Shown piece after piece: positions 44,683-51,875 of a stretch of 64,000 bases of DNA. The stretch lies in assembly GCA_913057775.1 (NCBI GenBank), contig CAJXOG010000003.1:62001-126000 (forward strand), in the 5' to 3' direction. Source of the DNA: an uncultured Fodinibius sp. GTDB lineage: Bacteria; Bacteroidota; Rhodothermia; Balneolales; Balneolaceae. The notes beneath the pieces were generated by a model that worked only from the letters and a program-made list of their open reading frames with translations, did not search any database and was not told the origin of the DNA. Position 1 is the stretch's first letter, and each line of letters starts with the position of its first letter. Both the position numbers and the translations under genes were made by a program.

Positions 44683-44725
44683 GGATCAAACAAAGATTTC
44701 TCCCGCAAGTCGAAATGACAAAAAC
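44683..44725. repeat. Extragenic repeat remnant
   Basis: A GATTTCTCCCGCAAGTCGAAATGACA-like stretch in the gap between convergent genes. It resembles the GTCATTTCGA...GAGAAATC intergenic repeats common in Bacteroidota chromosomes. Only one arm is present, so it is probably a degenerate copy. Confidence 0.35.
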
Positions 44726-44826
44726 TTGATATTAAAACTATGTGTGATCTCGATCGTAGTGTAAGATCGCTATTTACAGATAGCAGAATGTTTTGGCCAA
44801 ATATCCCTATTAAAAATTACATAAAG

Positions 44827-44870
44827 AAAGCCATTCTATCCACAAAATTGAGATAGAATGGCTTTAAATT
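44827..44870. terminator. Bidirectional terminator between the methyltransferase and rplS genes
   Basis: AAAGCCATTCTATC and GATAGAATGGCTTT form a perfect 14-bp stem with an 11-nt loop, with an A/T-rich run on both sides. It sits between convergent genes. Confidence 0.8.
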
Positions 44871-44928
44871 TTTAATCTGATGATCTGCAGATCAGACCAG
44901 TATAATCAACGCGAAAGTCGAAGAAAGT

Positions 44929-45363
44929 TTATTCTTCTTCGTCAGCGTTCTGAGCCTCTTCTTTGGCAGCAGATTTTTCTTCTGCTTCACGATTCAGCTC
45001 ACGAACCTCATCGCGGTTCTGACCTTTCTCTTTAATACGGGCAGATTTTCCTTGTCTGTCGCGCAGATAATAGAGCTTGGAACGTTTAATATCCCCTTGT
45101 CGCTTCAGCTCAATTTTAGCAATAAAAGGAGAATAAAGCGGAAAAATACGCTCAACTCCAATATTTCCTGCGGAAACTTTACGCACCATAAAAGTCTGGT
45201 TGGCACCACTTCCACGTCGAGAGATTACGAGTCCCTCAAACTTCTGAATTCGCTCCTTGTCACCTTCGCGAACGCGATAGTGAACAACAACGGTATCGCC
45301 GGTTTTAAACTCGGGATACTCATCGTCAATTAATGTCTGTTCTGCTAATTTTAACTTATCCAT
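44929..45363 (-). CDS. rplS: 50S ribosomal protein L19
   Basis: L19 sits at the 30S-50S interface. The 144-residue product has the L19 core in residues 1-115 ([64 protein letters not shown]). It carries a Glu/Ala/Lys tail of about 28 residues beyond the usual end. It is the last gene of the minus-strand ffh-rpsP-rimM-trmD-rplS unit, 12 bp after trmD. Confidence 0.96.
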   Translation of the reverse strand: MDKLKLAEQTLIDDEYPEFKTGDTVVVHYRVREGDKERIQKFEGLVISRRGSGANQTFMVRKVSAGNIGVERIFPLYSPFIAKIELKRQGDIKRSKLYYLRDRQGKSARIKEKGQNRDEVRELNREAEEKSAAKEEAQNADEEE

Positions 45364-45375
45364 AATGTTACCTTA

Positions 45376-46074
45376 CTACTGTTCGTTTCGAAATTTCTTG
45401 TAAATATCCGGACGTACTTTTTTTGTACGCTCAAGCGACTGTTGATGTCGCCATTCCTTCACTTTTTGATGATCACCTGACCGTAGCACTTTCGGAACCT
45501 TTATCCCCTTAAATTCAGCGGGACGCGTATAAACGGGTCCTTCCAGCAAGTTCTCATTTTGGAAAGAGTCCGTCAGAGCACTTTCGGAATCGCCTAAAAC
45601 GCCGGGTAAAACTCGTACGATGGAATCAACCATCACAAGGGCCGGCAGTTCGCCGCCCGAAAGTACATAATCGCCAATGCTGTATGTCTTGGTGATTAAT
45701 GAATCTATTACACGCTGATCGACACCTTTATAGTGACCGCAAAGAAAAATGAGATTTTGATCAGTCGACAGCCTGTTGGCGTCTTCCTGCTCAAACGGGG
45801 TCCCGTTTGGAGCCGTAAAAATAATCTCATCGTAATCCCGCTGGCTTTGCAGGTGCTCAATGCAAGAAAAAATCGGCTGTGGTGTTAACACCATGCCGGC
45901 ACCTCCGCCATAAGGATAATCGTCTACCTTGTTATGCTTGTCTTCGGTATAGTCACGCAGATCATGGGTGTGGATTTCAACCAACCCCTCATCTTGAGCG
46001 TTGCCCACAATACTATGTTTCAGAGGGCTCTCCAAGAGTTGTGGAACGGCCGATATGATATCAATGCGCATCAT
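45376..46074 (-). CDS. trmD: tRNA (guanine-37-N1)-methyltransferase
   Basis: TrmD methylates G37 beside the anticodon to prevent frameshifting. The 232-residue product has the knotted SPOUT fold motifs DDYPYGGGAGMVLTPQP, FLCGHYKGVDQRVIDSL and YSIGDYVLSGGELPALVMVD, the last holding the SAM-binding trefoil loop. The start may be either of two adjacent ATGs (46074 or 46071). It follows rimM after 1 bp. Confidence 0.96.
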   Translation of the reverse strand: MMRIDIISAVPQLLESPLKHSIVGNAQDEGLVEIHTHDLRDYTEDKHNKVDDYPYGGGAGMVLTPQPIFSCIEHLQSQRDYDEIIFTAPNGTPFEQEDANRLSTDQNLIFLCGHYKGVDQRVIDSLITKTYSIGDYVLSGGELPALVMVDSIVRVLPGVLGDSESALTDSFQNENLLEGPVYTRPAEFKGIKVPKVLRSGDHQKVKEWRHQQSLERTKKVRPDIYKKFRNEQ

Positions 46075-46075
46075 G

Positions 46076-46615
46076 CTATATGCCTTTCAGTTGTTCCAGA
46101 TTTGTGCATTGAATTTGTTTTGCCTCCTCATCAATATCGGCAACATACTCATCCACAAGGGGGATGAGTAACTGCTCTTGTTTGTCTGTGACTACCTGAA
46201 GTATCGGATGTGCCGGGTTTTCCAGCATTTCTTCTACCTCACCAATGGATTGTCCATCACTTACTATTGCAAAGGATGTTAGATCCAGTGGCAGATTATC
46301 CGTATCAAGCAGAGATTCAACGATTTCGCGATCGGCAAAGACCGAAGAGTTTTTCAAGTTCTCGGCCTGCGTGCGATCCGTTACGTGTTCAAATTTTACA
46401 AAGAACGAGAGCCGGTTATTTTTTTCTTGCACCCGAACCGACTCAATACGAGCGGGGACTAAATCCCCTCTGGCCGTTTCAATACGAACCAGATCAAGAG
46501 CATCAAAAAGTGTTGGCGCGTAAATATCGGGAACAATCAATACTTCTCCCTGTACGCCGTGTGATCGAGAAATATACCCGATCTTTTCATACTGGTTTTC
46601 AATTGGTTCCAGCAT
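46076..46615 (-). CDS. rimM: Ribosome maturation factor RimM
   Basis: RimM binds S19 and helps process the 16S head domain. From ATG 46615 the product is 179 residues: an N-terminal RimM domain (KIGYISRSHGVQGEVLIVPDI) and a C-terminal PRC-barrel (ILQVVTDKQEQLLIPLVDEYVADIDEE). The ORF track extends to GTG 46654, adding 13 residues; that start would be 12 bp after rpsP and cannot be excluded, but the fold begins right after the internal ATG. Confidence 0.92.
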   Translation of the reverse strand: MLEPIENQYEKIGYISRSHGVQGEVLIVPDIYAPTLFDALDLVRIETARGDLVPARIESVRVQEKNNRLSFFVKFEHVTDRTQAENLKNSSVFADREIVESLLDTDNLPLDLTSFAIVSDGQSIGEVEEMLENPAHPILQVVTDKQEQLLIPLVDEYVADIDEEAKQIQCTNLEQLKGI

Positions 46616-46666
46616 AGCTTCTCTGGTAGACACCACTTTTGAAGTATGGTCCACCGATTTAGCTCA

Positions 46667-47578
46667 TTAACTATTCTCTTTCTTGTCGTCCAAAGCACGC
46701 TGAACGGTTACCCGATCTTCGTCTTCAGGAACAAAGCCTTCAAGCTCATCAAGAGGGGTATTTTCAATATGTTCGATAGCCTCTTTGGCTAACATATCAG
46801 TAGATACTTCCGCTTCGGACTCTTCCTCTTCGTCCGTAGTGTCTTCCGTATCTTCGTCTTCCTCCTCTTCGTCATCAGAAGCTTCAACCTCTTCTTCTTC
46901 GGTATCTCCTTCCTTGGCTTCGGCTTCTTCTTCAGCAGATTCGTCGTCAGACTCTTCTTCCTGAGCTTCAGCTTCGACCTCTTCAGTTTCCTCTTCTTTC
47001 ACTTCTTCATCGGCCGATTCTTCTTTTGCCTCAACCTCTTGCTGATCTTCCTCTTCAGCTACTTCTGCTTCTTCCTCAGCCTCGGCTGCTGCTTCCTTCT
47101 CTTCATCATCATCTTCTTCAGAGGCAAGTGCTTCCTGCTTGGCTTTTTCTTTGGCAGCTTCTTCAGCTTTCTTCTTAAGCTGTTTCTGGAATTCCTTTTC
47201 CTCGGCTTCCAAGAGTGCCTGCTGACGTTCTTTGCGCGTCGGAACTTCTTTTTCCTTTTCCTCGCGACGTTCACGCCATTCGGCAAGAGCTTCTTCAATT
47301 TCTTCTTCCGACTTGCCCCAGCGAATCAGATGCATCTCGTACATGATCCCTTCATCCTTGAAAATAGAACGAACGGTATCGGTGGGCTGAGCTCCCTGCT
47401 TTAACCAGTGAAGAGCACGCTCACGATTTAAATCAAGCTGATTTTTAGGAGTTACGTTATCAAAACGACCTAAGTCTTCAATAATACGACCATCTCTGGG
47501 TTTGCGGTTATCCGCAACGACAATGTGATGGATCGGTCGCTTTTTTCGACCTCTACGTTGTAATCTTATTCTTAACAA
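46667..47578 (-). CDS. rpsP: 30S ribosomal protein S16 with long acidic C-terminal extension
   Basis: S16 is an assembly protein of the 30S body. Residues 1-80 are the S16 core (RIRLQRRGRKKRPIHHIVVADNR, GRIIEDLGRFDNVTP, ALHWLKQGAQPTDTVRSIF). The product is 303 residues, whereas S16 is usually 80-90; Bacteroidota S16 is often longer but seldom this long. Residues 100-165 are a charged coiled-coil-like stretch, and 165-290 are almost wholly Glu, Asp and Ala. The start codon is TTG (47578). The extension stays open and in frame, so it is translated rather than an artefact. Confidence 0.93.
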   Translation of the reverse strand: MLRIRLQRRGRKKRPIHHIVVADNRKPRDGRIIEDLGRFDNVTPKNQLDLNRERALHWLKQGAQPTDTVRSIFKDEGIMYEMHLIRWGKSEEEIEEALAEWRERREEKEKEVPTRKERQQALLEAEEKEFQKQLKKKAEEAAKEKAKQEALASEEDDDEEKEAAAEAEEEAEVAEEEDQQEVEAKEESADEEVKEEETEEVEAEAQEEESDDESAEEEAEAKEGDTEEEEVEASDDEEEEDEDTEDTTDEEEESEAEVSTDMLAKEAIEHIENTPLDELEGFVPEDEDRVTVQRALDDKKENS

Positions 47579-47667
47579 TGGATTATCTTCTTAGTTATAA
47601 TTTTAAATTTTCATCGATTTCTAATAGAGGATATTGTCGGAATCTTGCGCAATATATTTTATGTAAA

Positions 47668-47697
47668 GATGCCGGACTGGGCTAAACAGTTGGCATC
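47668..47697 (-). terminator. Weak hairpin between ffh and rpsP
   Basis: On the minus strand GATGCC...GGCATC (with AACT/AGTC partly paired inside) forms a stem followed by TTTACAT. It may attenuate transcription from ffh into rpsP. The T tract is poor. Confidence 0.35.
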
Positions 47698-47704
47698 AAT
47701 GGTG

Positions 47705-49060
47705 TTAACCAAATGGTAAATCTCCTTTCATACCCTTCATGCCTTGCATTAGTTTGCCCATCTTGCCCATGCCGGAGAACGACTTCATCATTTTCTTCAT
47801 CTGCTCAAACTGCTTCAGCAGATCGTTGATATCCGAAACACGTGTCCCGGAACCTTTTGCGATACGTCGTTTTCGTGTGGCATTTAAGATATCCGGATTG
47901 TGCTTTTCTTCCGGAGTCATTGAGCAAATAATTGCTTCAATTGGCTTGAAGGAATCTTCATCAATTTCTTTGTCAGATTCTTGCAGGGCTTTACCGGCTC
48001 CCGGAATCATACCAACGAGATCCGAAATATCACCCATGCTTTTCACTTGCTGCAGCTGCTGATAAAAGTCGTCGAGATCAAACTCATCAGACTTAATCTT
48101 CTTCTGCAGTTTTTGTGCTTCTTCTTCATCAAATTCTTTCTGTGCTTTCTCCACGAGTGAAACCACATCACCCATCCCGAGAATACGCTTCGACATTCGC
48201 TCGGGATAAAATGGAGCAAGAGCATCCAGCTTTTCGCCGGTGCTTACAAACTTGATCGGTTTTTGGACCACCTTCTTAATTGAAAGGGCCGCCCCGCCGC
48301 GGGTATCACCGTCAAGCTTGGTTAATACTACGCCATCATAATTGATGACCTCGTTAAATTCTTTTGCCGTATTTACAGCATCTTGTCCCGTCATGGAATC
48401 AACAATGAACAGTGTTTCATGTGGCTCAACAGCTTCTTTAATCTCAGCCACTTCGTTCATCATCTTCTCATCAACGTGCATGCGCCCGGCCGTATCAATA
48501 ATAACAGTATCAAGTGCCAGGCTTTTGGCCATTGAAACAGCCTCTTTGGCAGCACGAACAGCATCTTTCTGGTCAATCGAATAGACGGGAACATCAATCT
48601 GATTCGCTAGCGTCTTAAGCTGATTAATTGCAGCCGGACGATAAACGTCGGCTGCTGCTAAAATAGGATTACGATTATTTTCCTGTTTTAAGTAACGAGC
48701 CAGCTTAGCGCTAAAGGTAGTCTTACCAGAGCCTTGGAGCCCGGCAATCAAAATAACTGTGGGCGGCGTGTGTGCAACAGAGATATCCACACGCTCTTGA
48801 CCTAAAATATTAGTCAGCTCATCGTGTACAATTTTGGTAAACTGCTGACCCGGATTTACAGCCGTAAGCACGTCTTCACCCATTGCGCGCTCTTTTACCT
48901 TGTTCGTGAACTCTTTTGCAACTTCATAGTTCACATCGGCATCGAGCAGGGCGCGACGTATTTCTCTCACCGTCTCCGCAATGTTAACGTCGGTGATCTT
49001 AGCTTCGCCTTTCAGCTTCTGAAAGGCGCTATCTAATTTTGATGAGAGATCTTGAAACAT
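47705..49060 (-). CDS. ffh: Signal recognition particle protein Ffh (SRP54)
   Basis: Ffh binds signal sequences emerging from the ribosome and targets them to FtsY at the membrane. The 451-residue GTPase has the N domain (1-90), the G domain with GLQGSGKTTFSAKLA, DTAGRMHVDEKMM, LTKLDGDTRGG, and a methionine-rich M domain (FEQMKKMMKSFSGMGKMGKLMQGMKGM) that binds 4.5S RNA and signal peptides. It heads the unit with rpsP, rimM, trmD and rplS. Confidence 0.97.
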   Translation of the reverse strand: MFQDLSSKLDSAFQKLKGEAKITDVNIAETVREIRRALLDADVNYEVAKEFTNKVKERAMGEDVLTAVNPGQQFTKIVHDELTNILGQERVDISVAHTPPTVILIAGLQGSGKTTFSAKLARYLKQENNRNPILAAADVYRPAAINQLKTLANQIDVPVYSIDQKDAVRAAKEAVSMAKSLALDTVIIDTAGRMHVDEKMMNEVAEIKEAVEPHETLFIVDSMTGQDAVNTAKEFNEVINYDGVVLTKLDGDTRGGAALSIKKVVQKPIKFVSTGEKLDALAPFYPERMSKRILGMGDVVSLVEKAQKEFDEEEAQKLQKKIKSDEFDLDDFYQQLQQVKSMGDISDLVGMIPGAGKALQESDKEIDEDSFKPIEAIICSMTPEEKHNPDILNATRKRRIAKGSGTRVSDINDLLKQFEQMKKMMKSFSGMGKMGKLMQGMKGMKGDLPFG

Positions 49061-49384
49061 GTGTTACTAACTATCTAATCTTTAAAGCTATTTGTGTATT
49101 CCCGAATACAGCATGGGAATAAGAGTCCCGCAAAATAAGGACATTTTTCTGTGTTATCAACAGAATTATTAGAATTAAAATGAGTTGTTTCTCGGGGTAA
49201 AATCAATAGGTTAGATTTCCCAATTCATAAAAATTTATGGCTTATCGAGGAGTACATAAGGATTGAGTTATGCTCTTACTCTGTGACATACAAAAGTTCT
49301 TACTTGGGAACAAAGATATTTAATCCTTCTATAAACAAATTAAGTGCTTAATACTTAATAAGAGGGATGAGAAGATCTTAGACT
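49061..49384. other. Divergent intergenic region between ffh and the DUF4398 lipoprotein gene
   Basis: About 324 bp without a credible gene. It holds a candidate ffh promoter (49131-49160), a hairpin TATTCCC/GGGAATA (49097-49121) in the ffh leader, and an inverted repeat ATTAAGT-N7-ACTTAAT (49339-49359) 25 bp before the lipoprotein start that could be an operator. Confidence 0.5.
49131..49160 (-). promoter_or_regulatory. Candidate ffh promoter
   Basis: On the minus strand TTG (49160-49158) is followed after 19 nt by TTATTTTG (49138-49131), one mismatch from TAnnTTTG, about 70 nt before the ffh ATG. Confidence 0.4.
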
Positions 49385-49768
49385 ATGATTTTGTTCAACA
49401 GAATGTTAGAAAGTAAGATAATAGTAGTTCTATATCTTGGGATAGGACTGGCATTAACATCTTGTGCAAGTACCAAACCTCCCTTGCAGGAACTGGCGCA
49501 AACTGAGGCAGTTATAAACCAAGCAGACCAAGTGGGAGCTGAAGAGTATGCACCACTTGAGATCCGTCAAGCCCGGAAAAAGTTGCAACGAGCTAGAGAA
49601 CTTGAAGCAGAAGAAAAGTATGATGAAGCAAAACGAATTGCTGTTCGTGCGGAAGTAGATGCAGAGCTGGCAGAAGCGAAAGCACTCTCTGAAAAAGCAC
49701 AGAATGCTGTTCATCAGCTTAGAGAAAGCATAAGAATATTGAAAGAAGAAATTGAACGAAAACAATAG
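49385..49768 (+). CDS. DUF4398-type lipoprotein
   Basis: A 127-residue lipoprotein with lipobox LTSC (Cys27) and then a long helix rich in Ala, Glu, Lys and Arg (YAPLEIRQARKKLQRARELEAEEKYDEAKRIA...), matching the DUF4398 family of periplasmic helical lipoproteins. A shorter signal starting at Met7 is possible. It is 4 bp from the start of the next gene, which carries the same helical module plus OmpA. Confidence 0.8.
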   Translation: MILFNRMLESKIIVVLYLGIGLALTSCASTKPPLQELAQTEAVINQADQVGAEEYAPLEIRQARKKLQRARELEAEEKYDEAKRIAVRAEVDAELAEAKALSEKAQNAVHQLRESIRILKEEIERKQ

Positions 49769-49772
49769 GAGA

Positions 49773-50660
49773 ATGATTACTCATTTTTTCAAGCTAAATG
49801 CGTGTTTTATTCTTTCAGTATTTATAATGCTCGGCTGTGGTGGTCCTCCTGAAGATAATCCACTACTCAAGGAAGCAATAAACCATTTTCATGAAGCTGA
49901 AAATGATTCCACAATTGTTATGAATGCTCCGGTAGCTCTAAAAGAGGCTGAGGAAGCTCTACAAGAGAGTGAGCGATTGTGGGAAGAAAAAGCTGATAAA
50001 GAACTGGTAGACCATCATGCATATATTGCTAAACAGAAAGTAGCCATTGCCCGTGAGACAGCGGAATTGAATGCGGCTCAAGATGAAGTAGAACGCGCTG
50101 AAAGCCAGCGTCAACAAGTCTTGATTGGGGCAAGGAAAGCAGAGGCAATTGCTGCTGAAAAACGGGCTGAAGAGGCATTGTCACAGGCAGAAAAAGAGCG
50201 CCGTGAGGCTGAAAAAGCTAGGAAACGGGCTGAAGAGTTGGCCGAGCGTGTTAATAAACTTGAAGCTGAGCGAACCGAACGAGGGCTGGTGTTAACTTTG
50301 GGCGATGTGCTTTTTGATTTTGACAAAGCTACTCTGAAGTCGGGCGGGGAGCGAGCAGTGGAGAAACTTGCGCAATTTATGGAGGAGTATCCGAATCGTA
50401 ATGTTATGATTGAAGGCTTTACAGATACGGTGGGTCCGGCTAATTATAATGAGAAACTTTCCCGTCAAAGAGCTAATTCTGTCCGACAGGCTTTGTTAAA
50501 TAAAGGTATTAGTTCCTCCCGCATACAGATTCGGGGATATGGCGAAAAATATCCTGTAGCCTCGAATAATACTGAAGCAGGCAGACAACAAAATCGACGG
50601 GTTGAGGTAATTATCTCCGATAGCGAAGGAGATATTGATGAACGTGCTAAAGCAAATTAA
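49773..50660 (+). CDS. OmpA-family lipoprotein with DUF4398-like helical domain
   Basis: The ORF begins at TTG 49752, but ATG 49773 with AGGAGA upstream opens a lipoprotein signal (VFIMLGC), giving 295 residues. A helical Ala/Glu-rich section (about 30-165) resembles DUF4398. The C-terminal OmpA domain (LTLGDVLFDFDKATL, IEGFTDTVGPANYNEKLSRQRANSV, GYGEKYPVASN, GRQQNRRVEVIIS) should bind the diaminopimelate of peptidoglycan. It would bridge outer membrane and cell wall. Confidence 0.9.
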   Translation: MITHFFKLNACFILSVFIMLGCGGPPEDNPLLKEAINHFHEAENDSTIVMNAPVALKEAEEALQESERLWEEKADKELVDHHAYIAKQKVAIARETAELNAAQDEVERAESQRQQVLIGARKAEAIAAEKRAEEALSQAEKERREAEKARKRAEELAERVNKLEAERTERGLVLTLGDVLFDFDKATLKSGGERAVEKLAQFMEEYPNRNVMIEGFTDTVGPANYNEKLSRQRANSVRQALLNKGISSSRIQIRGYGEKYPVASNNTEAGRQQNRRVEVIISDSEGDIDERAKAN

Positions 50661-50866
50661 AAGCTGTTTTTCAATAAGTTCCCTATCTTATATATATGCC
50701 TGTATATTTTTTTGTTAAAGAGTTCTATTACAAATTGTGATTAAAACTGTTTGAGCTGTTATTTAGGAGGTTTTGCAGATCTCTTTTGGAATGACAGTTT
50801 TTATATTTCTTTTATTATCTTCCCACAGAAATCTATTGAATTCTAAGAAATTGAGGATCGCAACTT

Positions 50867-51712
50867 ATGGCTGACAAACAAGGATATGGACTGCTTAAGG
50901 GAAAGAAGGGATTGATTTTTGGTGCACTGGATGAGCGCAGTATAGCGTGGAGAATCGCTTTAGCGTGTAAACGAGAGGGGGCTGAATTCTCATTATCCAA
51001 TGCTCCGGTAGCTTTACGTTTTGGAGATCTGGATGAGCTATCCGAAGAAACAGGAGCAGAGGTTTTTCCCTGTGATGTGACCAACGAAGATGAAATCGAA
51101 GAGCTGATGCAGAACGTAAAAGAGGAGCACGGCCAAATTGACTTTATGCTTCATGCTATTGGGATGTCGCCCAATGTGCGCAAAAAACAAGACTATAAAG
51201 AGTTGAACTACCAGTGGATGCAGCAGACGATGGATATTTCGGCTATTTCGCTGCATAAAGTGATCCGATATGCCGATGAGGCCGACATCTTGGCTGATGG
51301 CGGAAGCATTGTGGCGCTTTCTTACATTGGAGCCCATCGTATTTTTTCTAAGTACAGTGATATGAACGATGCCAAAGCACTGCTTGAGAGTATCGCCCGA
51401 AACTATGGAAGTCGTCTGGCTGACCGCGGGATCCGTGTCAATACGGTTTCACAGGCTCCTACCAAAACTTCTGCAGGGAAAGGTATCAAGGGATTTGACG
51501 GCATGTATACTTTTGCTGATAAAATTGCGCCTATGGGTAATCCTACCGCTGATGAATGTGCGGACTATTGCGTGACACTTTTTTCTGATCTAACGCGTAA
51601 AGTAACAATGCAGAATCTCTATCACGACGGTGGTTTTGTTACGTCTGGTATCAACGAAGAGATGATTAACGATCTGGCAAAAATGTATGCCGAGGATGAA
51701 GGCGATGAGTAA
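50867..51712 (+). CDS. fabI: Enoyl-[acyl-carrier-protein] reductase [NADH]
   Basis: FabI performs the last reduction in each fatty-acid elongation cycle. The 281-residue SDR-fold enzyme opens with GLLKGKKGLIFGALDERSIAW, the FabI version of the nucleotide-binding loop. The catalytic Tyr-x6-Lys is in KYSDMNDAKALLE, preceded by SYIGAHRIF, and GIRVNTVSQAPTKTSAGKG is the substrate-loop region. A terminator follows. Confidence 0.94.
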   Translation: MADKQGYGLLKGKKGLIFGALDERSIAWRIALACKREGAEFSLSNAPVALRFGDLDELSEETGAEVFPCDVTNEDEIEELMQNVKEEHGQIDFMLHAIGMSPNVRKKQDYKELNYQWMQQTMDISAISLHKVIRYADEADILADGGSIVALSYIGAHRIFSKYSDMNDAKALLESIARNYGSRLADRGIRVNTVSQAPTKTSAGKGIKGFDGMYTFADKIAPMGNPTADECADYCVTLFSDLTRKVTMQNLYHDGGFVTSGINEEMINDLAKMYAEDEGDE

Positions 51713-51742
51713 TTATTAATTGCTTTCGAAATATTTCTTGAG

Positions 51743-51780
51743 ATGCCCGGCACTTTCAAAGTGCCGGGCATTTATGTTTT
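51743..51780 (+). terminator. Intrinsic terminator after fabI
   Basis: ATGCCCGGCAC and GTGCCGGGCAT form a perfect 11-bp GC-rich stem with a TTTCAAA loop, followed by TTATGTTTT. Confidence 0.85.
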
Positions 51781-51875
51781 AGGGAATATTGTTAAAAAGA
51801 TGTATCCGGATTTTAATCTTTCTGTGAAAACCAGTTACTTACCAACGGTTTTAATTCCCAATAAATAATAGACCG

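Noticed and set aside
44661-44928. tRNA or small RNA gene in the gap before rplS
   Set aside because: No cloverleaf or conserved T-loop sequence; the structure there is explained by a repeat scrap and a bidirectional terminator.
47039-47404. Plus-strand ORF of 121 residues opposite rpsP
   Set aside because: A Phe/Leu-rich translation produced by the GAA/GAG-rich S16 tail read on the other strand; not a real membrane protein.
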